From the NCBI RefSeq assembly GCF_027595985.1, contig NC_073302.1:282236668-282300667 (forward strand): 64,000 bases of DNA. The letters run 5' to 3'. Source of the stretch: Sorex araneus (lineage: Eukaryota; Chordata; Mammalia; Eulipotyphla; Soricidae). How positions within the stretch are numbered: position 1 is the first letter of the stretch; each line of letters starts with the position of its first letter. Positions 46,368 through 57,696 of this stretch are shown one piece after another. Position numbers and translations under genes: made by a program. The notes beneath the pieces were generated by a model. That model ran no database searches and was not told where the DNA came from. It saw only the letters and a program-made list of their open reading frames with translations.

Positions 46368-46535
46368 TCTAGGTACAGTGGGTATGGCGCTTGCCTTGCA
46401 TGTGGCTGACTCAGATTCCATCCCAGCATTCCAAATATTCTCCAGAATCACTGAAAAATGATCCTTGGTTGCAGGACCAGAAGTAAGCCTTGAGCACTGC
46501 CACTTGTGACACTGCCCATGCTCCCCCAAACAAAT
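46368..46535 (+). mobile_element. old SINE A-like element
   Basis: 'aggtacagtgggtatggcgc', 'ttgccttgcatgtggctgac', 'gattccatcccagcattcc', 'aagccttgagcactgccac'. The 5' end of the head is lost. Confidence 0.8.
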
Positions 46536-46911
46536 AAAGAATCAAACCAAACAGAAAACTATCAGTAATGCTTGTTCTCTAAAGAGAAGTTTCAATTCTT
46601 CTTTTAGGGCTCTTCCCGAGCATGATCTGTTTGTACATACACATGATGCCCAGCCTAGATCATTTGAGAAAACTGGGCTTAGAATAAATGCGAATGTATT
46701 TGTTCTATATATTTCTGGTGATATTGACATAATTATTTGATCTAGAAATCACATCTTCTGCTAATAACAAAATTCTGTGGCGAACTAATTTGTTATTTGA
46801 TAATTACAGATGAAAACAGAACCTTTTTCAAACATACAGATTTAACTTCTTCCTGCCCAACCTCATTTTAAAAGCCACTGAGTACCTAAACTACATATAT
46901 ATATATGTACA

Positions 46912-46945
<34 letters not shown>

Positions 46946-47172
46946 CCCACAAGGGAAGAATATGCTTTTGGCACAACATAACAGCAATTATGTATTATTT
47001 GAAAAATAAGCAAAAATATTACACTTGAGTTTCAAGAATTACAAATTAATGGAATAATAATATACTTTCAATAATTATATACTATAGAAAAATAAAATAT
47101 AGAATATCATAATAAAATGATATATAATCCTCATTAATTGCTTTGCATCAGTGACTGTGTTGGAAATGGTAT
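46536..47172. other. AT-rich unique sequence
   Basis: Contains a (TA)n-rich patch with interspersed CA/GT at 46893-46947, itself nearly palindromic. No gene recognised. Confidence 0.5.
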
Positions 47173-47185
47173 GTTACTACTTTTA

Positions 47186-48220
47186 TTTATTTATTTATTT
47201 ATTTATTTTTAATTGAATCACCATGAGAACAGTTACAAAGCTTTCAGTTTAAGTCTCAGTCATACAATGATCAAACACCCATCCCTTCAACAGTGTACAT
47301 GTTCCACTACCAAAAACCCCAGTATACCCCCTATCCTACCCTCGACCCTGCCTGTGTGGCAGATGATTTTCACTTTACTTTCTCTTTGCTTTGATTACAT
47401 TCAATGTTTTGACAGAAAACCCACTACTATTGTTTGGAATTTCCCCCCAACGATCAGACCTGCTAAAAAAGCATTATTTGATAATTTGTTTTCTGTTGCT
47501 GATAATGAAGAGCATATGATTTTGGATTTCTGGTATTTTAGTGATTAAGTCCAGAGTGATTTCTGCCAGAAGACACTGGGTTCCAAAATTTGTTTGTGTG
47601 CTTCTGGGATCATGGCCGTTTAGGAGCGGAGGGATCGTTTGTGGGCGGCTGCTCTGGGTTTCCTCTGGGCAGGGAACTGTGCTGGTACTGCCTCCCATAC
47701 TGAGATTTCCCACATGCCCCATCACTGCAAACAATTAACTCTGTCCAATGGGCTCTGAAAGATGGTGGTCGCCATGCCATTTTTGCCGAATGGAAAGGCA
47801 GAGGGACAAACACCTATCCTGTCCTGGGGTGGCACAAAGCTGTAGCTTAGTTCACAGTCTAGAAGCATTTCTGCTAGAAGCTGCTGGGTTCCGAAATTGG
47901 TTTGTGTGCCACTGGGGCTCTCTCTGTAGTATTGGGTATTCTATTTTGCTTGGATATTCAACACCACCATTTAAGTTTGCCTTCTAGGGGCAGATGCTAG
48001 ATCATCTATTTTCCGTTGCTCACTTTGTATATCAGGAAATAGTCCTCGTCCCCATATAATGAAGCCATGCTTGTAGAAGCTCATGGTCACTGGGATTCCA
48101 TCTGGAGACGGCGGGGAGACTACACCTCCTCCATCTGGGGCACCCCAGTGATATTGGTTCGGTTTGGGGCCTGGAGCATTCTCTGATGTTGCATTGCCCG
48201 CAGGCCAGGATACTTCCTAC
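47186..48220 (-). mobile_element. complete type II composite retroposon, 1035 bp
   Basis: Bounded by a perfect 13-bp target duplication GTTACTACTTTTA (47173-47185, 48221-48233). The plus-side start is a (TTTA)n tail, then the complement of the L1-like 3' end. Read on the minus strand, the module 'ggaacccag...cttctggcagaaat...ctggactt' occurs twice (about 47540-47620 and 47840-47900 on the plus strand, each ending 'tttgtgtgc'), and a GC-richer leader occupies the 5' end. No ORF2 coding sequence is present in about 800 bases upstream of the L1-like end. Confidence 0.85.
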
Positions 48221-48233
48221 GTTACTACTTTTA

Positions 48234-48736
48234 GGAGTCTAAGAATCAGTGATTATTTTTCCACAAAAATTTAATATTAATCATTATAAACTTAGATTTC
48301 ATTAAAGTAATTGCCCCACATGCTATCAAATAATACGGGCTTAAAACGTGCAATAATAATGCATACTAAAAAGTATAACAGAAATGCATATAACGCAAAA
48401 CTAAATTGTTTCTATATTTAATTTCCATGATAGTTTTTAATTTACATAAACATTTTAAATACATTTATATAATGCATATTGAATTTATATTTTTTACTCA
48501 TTGGTTTACTATATTAAATTTATATAAAATAATACATTTTTATTAATTTATTCCTCAAAATTACAAATTATTAGAGACCAGACACATATCCCATAGCTTA
48601 AGATGATAATAAAATACTTTTATATTTCTCTTTCTCATACTTTGCTCACTTAGTGAATTATTTGGAAAGGAGAGCTAGGAGGAATATTTGATAAATGTAG
48701 CCAACGGGACAAAAAAATTTATGTTAGTATATAAGG
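48234..48736. other. AT-rich unique sequence
   Basis: Nothing recognised. Confidence 0.5.
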
Positions 48737-48996
48737 TGGACTGGAGTGATAGCACAGTGGGTATGGTGTTTGCCTTGCACATGGCCAACCTGGATTTGAT
48801 TCTTCTGTCCCTCTTGGGGAATCTGGCAAGCTACTGAGAGTATCCCGCCCACACGGCAGAGCCTGGCACGATACCCGTGGCATATCCGATATGCCAAAAA
48901 CAGTAACAACAAGTATCACAATGGAGATGTTACGGGTGCCCGCTTGAGCAAACGGATGAACAATGGAATGACAGTGCTACAGTGCTACAGTGCTAT
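48737..48996 (+). mobile_element. SINE B, complete
   Basis: 'actggagtgatagcacagtg', 'gagtatcccgcccacacggc', 'tggcatatccgatatgcc', 'gggtgcccgcttgagcaaac', tail 'gtgctacagtgctacagtgc'. The CpGs and tail repeat are well kept, so this is one of the younger B copies. Confidence 0.95.
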
Positions 48997-49197
48997 CTAT
49001 AACAAGGTAGTTTGCTCCACCTAGATATATAATTATAGTTAAAAATGATTTATGAGGAGGAAACATGTTTCTCTTTATATTATACATGTTACTTCAGATT
49101 ACTAGCAAGCAGTTGATATGTAGGGTTCTACTATATTTTTACATTCATGCTAGTTTGTATTTGTACCTAAATTAAGTGTGTATTAGTTAAAAATCTC

Positions 49198-49345
49198 TTG
49201 GGGGCAAGATAATATAAGGGTTAGAATTCTTGTGTGTGTTCAATTCAATTCTAGTACAATTAACCAGCACCACATATAGTTTGGGTGAATTGTGAGCCCT
49301 GAAGTGTTCTATAGGCACCCAAAGAATACTGTGATGCCATGGCTA
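49198..49345 (+). mobile_element. possible old SINE A-like remnant
   Basis: 'gggggcaagataatataagg', 'ccagcaccacatatagtttg' and 'gagccctgaagtgttc' are spaced as in the old SINE family. Weak similarity elsewhere. Confidence 0.4.
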
Positions 49346-49639
49346 ATCTGGATTGAGAAGAACCACATCCTCAAGCCCTTGTATTGAACAGAAGAGCCAG
49401 TTGACCAAGAATTGCTGGAAGGGCAGCAAGGAGATCCTGGACTTTTTAAGTATCTCTTGGAAAGTTCCCCAACCAAAAAAATCTCTGCAGTATTAATTTT
49501 AGAAGCAAACATATGCATACCATATAATTATTTTAATAGAAAATAAAACACCCTTACCTTGTCTATAACATGTCTTTATATAGTAATTTTAAAAACTTTT
49601 GTACTTGACAATTATCAATAAACTAGAGAACATTAGTAT

Positions 49640-49850
49640 TTTTAAATAAATTAATTTGTTGAATCACAGTGGGATTCAAAGTTGCAAGGTTGTTCATGAT
49701 TGAGTTTTAGTTATATAATGTTTCAAGACCCATCCCTTCACCAGTTTACCTTTCTCACCACCAATGTCCCCAGTTTCCCTTCCTTCACCTCCTCAGGCCC
49801 ATTACTCTAAAACAAGCAAAAATCTCACACTACAATCTATGATTGTATTT
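49640..49850 (-). mobile_element. LINE-1 3' end, diverged
   Basis: 'gttgaatcacagtgggattc', 'gtttcaagacccatcccttc', 'caccaccaatgtccccag' are the complement of the L1 terminal sequence. Only the last about 200 bases are present. Confidence 0.75.
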
Positions 49851-51667
49851 TATCTACATAGCTCTATCTTCTGTTACAATAGACGGTATGAAACAGATAG
49901 ATGGTAATGTGTGTCAAAAAGTAAAATGTAATTACATTTATATAATTAGAAAATATGTGGAGTCACAGTACACAAAAAATTTAAAAAATAGAGAATGACA
50001 TAAGAGTAACATAGAAACAATCATACACATATTAATATGAGTGAATCTATTTGGATATTATTAAGAGAAACAATCATACTGATATTTTTATTGAATTATA
50101 AGTTGGTGGAATTCCAATCCTTAAAGAGTAAGATAACTAAACTAAGTAGTGCACTTTCACTATCTCTACTCTACGTATTATATGCACTTTGTTTCATTAT
50201 AATAGCAATAACAAAGATAAGCTTGAAAAATATTAGTTGAGTTCAAAGCATATATAATTCATTCACTGTTAACAAATTTCCATAGGAACTATCTCTTAAA
50301 CATCAGTTAGTTTTTCTTACTCTCTGCCTTTATGAATGTACTTACTTTAGTTACCCTCATCCTCAATTTTCTGAGTGGCACTTAAAATAATTACAATATT
50401 CATGTCCATAATATTACTTCCTCTGCTTTAAAAGATTTGTATGGAGTACTTAATTGTCATGAATGTTAAATTCATTACATTTGAAACCAATGGTACAATA
50501 ATAATAAATTTAATTTATATATTCCATTTATCAAGTACTTTTGGTCTGAATAAGTGACTCGATTTTCTGTATTTACTTTACTTTTTAAGTTTTCAGCTTA
50601 ACCTCAATATTCTAGTTTTAAAAGGTCACCTAGAGTTAGAAAGTAAATTCTTAGTGACAATTAATTATAAATGTTTTAATATCTAATTGGAAAGGCAGGT
50701 ATTGAATGGTTTCCTTTGAACAAAAGCTATAAAGAAAAGATAGCAAGGGAAGAGAATAAGTGAATATAAACTAATGCCAGCATTCAGTCCACAGAACTGA
50801 GAGTATCAGACTGAGAGAGTAGGGGTGCACAGTGCACAAAAGTTCCAATGGACTTGGGTGGAAAGATACAAGGGTACTTCGGTAGCAAGTTTGATGTAAA
50901 AAATTGATTTCAAAAGAGTAAAAAAATTAGATCTCTTGAAACATATATAAAATATAAGCTCAGATCTAAAACAAATTTTGCATGTTCCGTGATATTTTAA
51001 AAATAAAGCCCCCTTTTTATTTGTGTGCTTCTTTTAGAATAAAGTGTCTTCCTAAAACATGTGTGCTGGTTTTAAATAGTATTATGCATTTAAATTACTT
51101 AGTTCACAGAGTCTTATCTGAACACTTGCTCTTGGGAATTGGACTAACATATTTAATCCAACTTTAATTTAACTCACCTGCATATATGTGCATTTAGTAA
51201 AAGCTTTAAAAGAGTTTTAGAAAATAATTCATGCACTATAATTATCCTATTAGAGTATAACATTTAATGGTTTTAGCATATTAATAGAGTTGTCCAACCA
51301 TTAGCCCAATCCAATCCTATACATATTTTATCGCATCATCATCACTACTGATACCAAAAACAAAAAGTTGTGCTGGCAATCACTCATTCCTCTATATGCC
51401 TTTCAGTGACACTCATGTTTCTGTTTTTCTTCATTGTAGCATCCTATTGTGAGATACTTATCTCATTGGAGTTTTGCTAGACATTTATTTGATGGCTACA
51501 CTGTTAAGCATAATAACATTATTTTTTTGAACGTTTTCTTGAGAGAAATGTCTACTTACAGCCTTGACCATGATCTAACTGAATTATTATCACTGAATTC
51601 TGGTTACCTAGACAAATATTCTTCTCTAGACAAATTATTTGTAATTATTTTCCAATTCTATAGTTAA
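49851..51667. other. AT-rich unique sequence
   Basis: No gene or recognisable repeat over about 1.8 kb. Confidence 0.55.
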
Positions 51668-51808
51668 GGTTGGTTTGAGAGTTACGCCCATCTATGCTTT
51701 TGCCATGCCACTGGTTCTAGATTCAAAGACCATATAAGATGTTGGTGGTTGAACCCAGGATAGCACATACAAAGTAAGCACCTTATCTGCACCACTATCT
51801 CTTTAACA
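51668..51808 (-). mobile_element. old SINE A-like element
   Basis: 'gaccatataagatgttggtg', 'gttgaacccaggatagcac', 'accttatctgcaccactatc' match the reverse of the old SINE. Confidence 0.65.
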
Positions 51809-51987
51809 ACCTCCTTCTGTGCTTTGATGGTATACTTTCTTTACGGGGCCTATTAAAACAAAAGTTATGAATTTTACTAAAATCCAAATTATCTTTCCCT
51901 TTTCTCACCTAAAATTTTAGTGTCATCTCTAAGATATACTTTTCTGATCTAAATTCAAAATTATGCCAGGCTGGAGAGGTATTTTAA

Positions 51988-52240
51988 TCACTGTCACTGT
52001 CACTGTCTTCCCATTGCTCATCGATTTGTTCGAGCGGGCACCAGTAACTTCTCTCATTGTGAGACTTATTGTTACTGTTTTTGGCATATCCAATGTGACA
52101 TGGATAGCTTGCCAGGCTCTGTCCTGCAGGCTCGATACTTTCGGTAGTTTGCCAGGATCTATGAGAGGGGCGGAGGAATCGAACACGGGTTGGCTTCGTG
52201 CGATAGCACAATGCCCTTCCACTGTGTTATCGCTCCAGCC
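51988..52240 (-). mobile_element. SINE B, (CACTGT)n-tail subtype
   Basis: 'cactgtcactgtcactgtc' tail, 'ttgttcgagcgggcaccag', 'gaggggcggaggaatcgaac', 'tgttatcgctccagcc'. The tail hexamer differs from the (AGCACTGT) octamer of other copies and is shared with the copy at 62.56 kb. Confidence 0.94.
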
Positions 52241-52699
52241 TGGAAAAAATATTTTTCATGTAATAAGACCCAGATTTTATCTGACAAAACTAGGTCTCCT
52301 AAGTACTGTCAGGGACCTGATTTGACCATAAGAACAAAAACACAAAAAATATAAAATCACAGAATACTATTTACCCTTATGTTTTCTTCTGTTGCCATAT
52401 TGTCAGACAGTTTACTCTGCATTTTGAGTTGTTTCATGTGGGCAGTTGGAGAGAGAACATGTGTATCTTCACTATTCTGCCTGTTGATATCCACTTCATT
52501 CAATATCATTTTTAGGAATTTTTTTTTAAGAATTGCATTTATAATGAATTGTCATATCTCCTTCCCTATAATAAATAATTTGATTGACTTTTGTCCCAAG
52601 CCTCTGTATGTCAGCTTACAAGTACCTATTAAAATGTTATTGAATGGTTGAGGTTAGAAATGCTGCTATTTCTGGTCAACTCAGAAAAATTAATCTATT
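52241..52699. other. AT-rich unique sequence
   Basis: A 90-aa plus-strand frame (52379-52651) is Ser/Ile/Leu-rich and unrecognised. No element seen. Confidence 0.45.
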
Positions 52700-53154
52700 T
52701 TTTAGAAAAAAAATCCTTTGAGTTATGCAATATTGATTCATCCTTCACTAAAGTCGGGCAGCTAGAGATTGAGTTAATCTATTCAGTAAGTGATTCTATT
52801 AATCATTTTTATATAATGAAGCCTGTTGGGTTCAATGGGCAATATTGGTTTGTCCTTGATCCTCCCTGAGAGAGCTTAAGGTTTATCGAGTTACTACCAC
52901 AACAGTGCCCCCTGAGGCATACCCAATTCCACCAAGCACTATTAAACCAATAATGCTTTTCTCTTTCCTTTATGTCATTTGTATGGCTTATTTAGCAATG
53001 TCATTTTTGTATAGACACAGGAAGACAGTTCATGCTATGCTTTGTAACATGGGAGTTTATTGACTCCAAAATAGTATTTCCTCCTGGGCATCCATATTTA
53101 CTTGTTTTAAGCCTCACTTGACCTTAGTTCCTAGCACTCCAAAAGCAGGGTCCC

Positions 53155-54317
53155 CAATACCCATCCGATAAGGGGTTGATATCAAGGATATACAAGGCAC
53201 TGGTTGAACTCCACAAGAAGAAAACTGCCGATCGGATCAAAAAATGGGGTGATGAAATGAACAGAAACTTCCCCAAAGAAGAAATCTGAATGGCTGAGAG
53301 GCACATGAAAAAAATGCTCAACATCATTAATACTCAGGGAGATGCAGATCAAAACAACAATGAGATACTATCTCACACTACAGAGACTGGCCCACATCCA
53401 AAAAACCAAAAGCAACAAGTGTTGGTGTGGATCTGGGGAGAAAGGGACTGTTCTTCACTGCTGGTGGGAATGCTGCTGGTTCAGCCCTTTTGGAAGACAA
53501 TATGGACGATTCTCAAAAAATTAGAAATTGGCCTCCCATTTGACCCAGCAATATTACTCCTGGGAATATATCCTGGAGAGGCAAAAAGGTATAATTGAAA
53601 TGGCATCTGCACATGTATGTTCATCGCAGCACTGTTTACAATAGCCACAATCTGGAAAAAAATAGAGTGTCCAAAACCAGATGACTGGTTAAAGAAACTT
53701 TGGTACATCTACACAATGGAATACTATGCAGTTGTTAGAAAAGGTGAAGTCATGAAATTTGCATATAAGTGGATCAACATGGAAAGTATCATGTTGAGTG
53801 AAATGTGTCAGAAAGAAAGAGACAGACATAGAAAGATTGCACTCATATGTGAAATATGTGGAATAGCAGAGAGGTACAAGCTAGCAATGATGCAACTTCT
53901 GGCAGAAATTTCTCTGGACTTAGTTACTAAAATACTAAAGTACAGAAATCCAAAACCTCGTGGCCACTATTGTGGCCACACGACCTCATTTCTCTTCATT
54001 CTCAGCAATGGAAAACAAATTATCAAATGCTTCCTTTCCATCAGGTCCGACTTTGGGGGGTAAACTCCAAACAATAATAGTGAGTTTTTTGTTGAAATTT
54101 TGAAGTTAATCAAAGTAAAGAGAAAGAAAAGTGAAATTGATCAGCTACAGAAGCGGGGTGTGGGACTGGGGGTGGTGGGGATGGGGGGAAGTTTTACTGT
54201 GGTTCTTGGTGGTGGAATATGCGCACTGGGTTCGAGCATTGTGTAACTGAGACTTAAGCCTGACAGTTTTGTAAATTTCCATATGGTGACTCAATTAAAA
54301 AAGTAATAATAATAAAT
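53155..54317 (+). mobile_element. LINE-1 (5'-truncated) inserted in the LTR
   Basis: Flanked by a perfect CAGGGTCCC duplication at 53146-53154 and 54318-54326; removing it rejoins the LTR in register with its 28-kb relative. It contains the ORF2 C-terminal region and a 3' UTR of about 380-400 bases ending 'ggtgactcaattaaaaaag'. That 3' UTR matches the end of the type II elements, which links them to L1. Confidence 0.93.
53160..53940 (+). pseudogene. LINE-1 ORF2 C-terminal remnant
   Basis: Recognisable blocks in order: LISRIYKALVELHKKK-like start, [10 protein letters not shown], a CxxC-type knuckle ending HCWWEC (about 53440-53475), FDPAILLLGIYPGE, then CMFIAALFTIATIWKK, WLKKLWYIYTMEYYA and KWINMESIMLSE. 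This is the conserved C-terminus of mammalian L1 ORF2p, thought to bind RNA. It is broken by stops (53287-53289, 53596-53598) and by at least two frame changes (near 53330 and 53460). Confidence 0.92.
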
Positions 54318-55328
54318 CAGGGTCCCATCAAAGGGACTGGATGGAGCCAGAGCAAGCTGTAAGCTACTCTGGCATTGAAAGGAGGGAAGCTAAACACCAT
54401 TAGTATAATAAGTTAGGAACACAGGCATGAAACAATCTCTGTCATGACCCAAAAAGAAGTAACTGAATAAGGAGCCTTTTGGGGTTAGGAAAGACTAATC
54501 TGGCCTGAGGCCTGTGGTCTGGAATATATAGTGAGATGTCCCCAGTAAGAGCCAATCTTTAAGGTTAGTATATCTCTTACTGTGTTCATGAAATATCACT
54601 AGAAATATTATAAGAAGTAAATTCACTATGATTGTTTAAATGGATTACTAGCCGAGGGAAGGAGAAAACAAAACACCCTGGCTAGATTCCCACCCTTGGG
54701 TGGATCTCCCAGTAACTTGGATTGTTGAACCTTCAAGATGGAATTTTGTCCTTGAGTTAATCTCCGGAATGAGTGGCTTTACAGCTGTTTGTTGTTATGA
54801 TATTGTTCAACCCCACCTCTGTGCATCTCCACCCTTCATGATTTCTATATAACGAAAGGGGATAAAGGGGACTAGATGTTGAAGATTAAGAGATGAGAAC
54901 TGAGACTTTGGAAACTGGGACTTTGAGGTCTTTGGGGACTAGAAGAAAGAGATGATGTCGCTGACTGGAAGCAGAGGACTATGCGACTACAATGAGACGG
55001 GAAGGAGATAACGCAGAAGAATACTTTGAGGTCCTCTGGAGGAGACTAAGATGATGGAACTATGATGACTGGGACTATGAGCAAAACTACGACTATGATT
55101 GTGCTGTAAGAGGAGAGATCTGCCGACGCTGGGGAGGAGAGAGAAATAAACTGACTGCTGACCATCCCGGGGCCCACGCCCAGTTTTTCCATTACCCAGC
55201 TCTTCCATCCATCTGTTATAGTCATCTGGACAGGGGAATGATAATTGGCCACTGAATGCTGAGTCCCGGTCTTGCCCCATGCTTTTATTTTGAAACTCAC
55301 AGAAGCCTTAATTAAAAATTCTGTTTGT

Positions 55329-55492
55329 TGGGGGCTGGAGCAATAGCACAGCGGGTAGGGCATTTGCCTTGCATGCTGCCAACTCGGGTTTGAATCCCAG
55401 AATCCCATATGGTTCCCTGAGCACTGCCAGGGGCAATTCCTGAGTGCAGAGCCAGGAGTAACCCCTGTACATCGCTGGGTGTGACCCCCCAA
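55329..55492 (+). mobile_element. SINE A with 15-bp perfect target duplication
   Basis: 'ggggctggagcaatagcaca', 'ggtttgaatcccagaatccc', 'gtacatcgctgggtgtgac'. AAAAATTCTGTTTGT at 55314-55328 and 55493-55507. Separates the LTR from the L1 ORF1 fragment. Confidence 0.97.
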
Positions 55493-55507
55493 AAAAATTC
55501 TGTTTGT

Positions 55508-55961
55508 AACTTTCTTATTTCTTCTCTCATTTCTTTCTGTATTTTCTTGGCTGTCAGTTCCACTGTTTCTTTGATGTCTTCCTTTAATTTACTGGATGCC
55601 TGTTCCACCACTTCTTGGAGTTCATTGAACATCTCCAACATTTCATCTCTGAGTTCTTTATCAGAGAGATCGTATTTGTGGGTAACCTCCATTGAGGCTT
55701 CTGGACTCTTCTTCATGATTTCCTCGTGGAAGGGATTTGCGCTGTTTCCTTCACGTTGTCCTGGTAGTGTGGCAGTGGGACCTTCTTTTTCACTCTCAGT
55801 ATTACCCTCTTCCTGAGAGAGGGCAAGCTGGCAGCTCTGCTGGGGGTGGATGGGATGGAGGTCCCAGGATGCTGGGAGGGATCAGGTTTGGGTGGCGGGC
55901 TCTTAATAAAAACCTTCTGGACACTGTACTTGAACATGCTTTCACTCTGTCTTTCTTTCAC
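55508..55961 (-). pseudogene. LINE-1 ORF1 N-terminal remnant
   Basis: Minus-strand frames encode a charged segment with YDLSDKELRDEMLEMFNEL followed by a heptad-rich stretch (KLKEDIKETVELTAKKIQKE). This resembles the start of the coiled coil of L1 ORF1p, the RNA-binding chaperone. An upstream basic frame (VKKKVPLPHYQDN) meets it at an ATGA overlap near 55713-55716, best explained by a single-base frameshift in one ORF. The coiled coil is cut off at the SINE; RRM and C-terminal domains are absent. Further upstream (55820-55961) may be L1 5' UTR. Confidence 0.65.
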
Positions 55962-55984
55962 TACTTGATTTTGAAAACTTGGGA

Positions 55985-56100
55985 CATATTAGCTATGTTC
56001 AGGGAATTTGAGAAGCCGTATATGGTGTCAGGGAACAAACCATGATCTGCTACATGCAAGCAAGAACTGTACTATCTCTTACCCTGGAAAAGCACTTTTG
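55985..56100 (-). mobile_element. old SINE A-like element
   Basis: 'tatggtgtcagggaacaaac', 'catgatctgctacatgcaag', 'gtactatctcttaccctgg' match the reverse of the older SINE head and B-box region. Confidence 0.65.
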
Positions 56101-56228
56101 ATGGGCAGTGCTTTATGTATCTTGTTATATTATTCATGTAGTTCTTGATATCTCTATGGTGTGTGACTATTAAGACATCATGTTTGAGAACAGACCATGT
56201 TTGACAGTGCTTTTTCTCTGGTGATTGT

Positions 56229-56650
56229 GTTTTTTTTTTAAATTTTATAAGTTAGTTCACAATATTTGGTTACATTTAATATTCAAATATCAATCCTACC
56301 ACCATTACACCTGACCACCACAAAATTTGGGATGTTTCTACCCCAAACCTCAATCCCTGTCCCAAAACACGACCAAAATAATGTATTTTGTATTGTCTGT
56401 TATGAAGAACTACTGAACATGCTCACAAAACAGTGTTCATATAAAAAAAGTGCTCATGTACTCACTCATATGTGAGGATCTGTCCGAGAATGTGGGGAGT
56501 GGCCTTGAGGGTGGGTGGCGGTTGGGTTGTGGAGTTTGACTGCAGTGGCTGGGTCCCTTGGGGCGGGGAGGGCTCTCACCTGCTCCCTCTCTGGGGTGCC
56601 CCGAGTGAAAACAGCCTGGTGCGCAGAGAGTCTGTTGGCATGGCTATGGA
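56229..56650 (-). mobile_element. long retroposon 'family C'
   Basis: T-run, 'taagttagttcacaatattt', 'tcaatcctaccaccattaca', then 'tcactcatatgtgaggatct' and the GC-rich 'gggtcccttggggcggggag'. The first part repeats 17.13 kb and the second part resembles the extension of the element at 34.5 kb ('tcactcatgtgtgaggct', 'cattggggcggggtggg'). It therefore bridges two repeat groups. Confidence 0.6.
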
Positions 56651-57680
56651 TGGTTGAGGTTTTGATCTATATCACTTTCTCACTTGCTATAATAAAACAG
56701 CAGTTATCACAGGCTTTATTCTATGAGTTCTTCTAGAAAGTATACAGCACTTTAAAACTTCCTAATAATAAGGAACAGCTATTCTGATTTTATCTGGTGT
56801 CTTCATTTTATTCTTCCGGCTGAAAAAAATAGTTTCATTACACATACATTATCTTTGATAGCATGCTTTTTGGGGTTATAACATGTAATTCCATTTCTCT
56901 TACATAGTTGCAGTAATAAGTTAGCTATTAATCATTAAATATTAATCATAAGCAGTGTATCATCTCTCTTTTTGCTCTCAAGAGTTTCTCTTTGCTTTTA
57001 TTTGCTGACTTTTATTTGCTAAAGAAGAATGGATGTAGGGACTTATATATCTAAATTTAATGAACGTGATGTCAACGAGCATCATGAAAACATACACTGA
57101 TGTTTTAAATGAAATTTGGCAAATATTTAATTCCTCAAATTTTATTTTGTAAATCTCTTTTCTAGCTAGTGATCAAATTATTCATATGTGGATAGGCTGA
57201 TGCTATGTTGGCATTTCATTCACTTGCTTTATTTTTAGTGCTATTCCCATTAATATCTATGGGTCTCTCTTCTAGTGCTCTGATTCTGCCTAACTTTCTG
57301 GGAAGTGCCCCAAGCAAATTTTTAATTTGTCTTTGCATTCTTAACTGCAGAATTTATGGAGAAAAAGGTGTCTCCAAAGCAGTGCTCAGGAGGTCTAAGG
57401 ACCCTTCATGCTGCTCGTTAGAATGGCTAGTGGATGCAGGGCTACTCAGGTGCTCCAGTGTGGAGAGACCCAGGCCCCTCCAGGCTGCCCCTGGTGATGT
57501 CCAGGGAACACTTACTATGGATGGAACTGAGATAGGTTGCATGCAGGATATGTACCTGAATGTCTTCTGTTTGCCAGAACCTAAATTGCAAATTTTCAGT
57601 ACATTCAAATTCTTTACTATCTTATTCTGTTTCTAAGATGTGAAAAATAGAATAGAAATCATAGAAACATTATTTCCTTA
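56651..57680. other. mostly AT-rich; one GC-richer patch
   Basis: 57380-57580 is GC-richer and looks like a decayed SINE in reverse ('gcagtgctcaggagg', 'ggttgcatgcaggatatg'). A 143-aa plus-strand frame (57205-57636) spans it, with a hydrophobic N-terminus and no recognised domain; I do not call it a gene. Confidence 0.45.
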
Positions 57681-57696
57681 AAAATAATTTTCTTCA

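Larger units (their letters stand above)
52700..55300 (+). mobile_element. endogenous retrovirus-like LTR, split by an L1
   Basis: 52700-53154 and 54318-about 55300 form one LTR-like sequence interrupted by an L1. Similarity to minus-strand 29010-27789 runs across both halves ('tgtatagacacaggaag', 'cctagcac', then after the L1 'taatctggcctgaggcctg'). A TATA-like CTATATAACG lies at about 54846-54855 and an AATAAA at about 55145. Between them is a purine-rich region of imperfect 'gactatgag'-like units. Right end not defined; no retroviral genes found. Confidence 0.65.

Noticed and set aside
46893-46947. TA-rich palindromic patch as a replication origin or cruciform element
   Set aside because: It is a (TA)n microsatellite with CA/GT interruptions; self-complementarity follows from the repeat itself.
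48737-48996. Regularly recurring repeats across the window as a CRISPR-like array
   Set aside because: The repeats are 170-250 bp retroposons at irregular spacing in both orientations, in a mammalian genome.
55312-55716. The whole 134-codon minus-strand frame as one protein
   Set aside because: Only the first about 70 codons resemble L1 ORF1; the rest is the SINE A that inserted beside it.
57205-57636. A 143-codon plus-strand frame with a hydrophobic N-terminus
   Set aside because: It runs through a decayed SINE in its second half, has an equally long overlapping minus frame there, and shows no recognisable domain.
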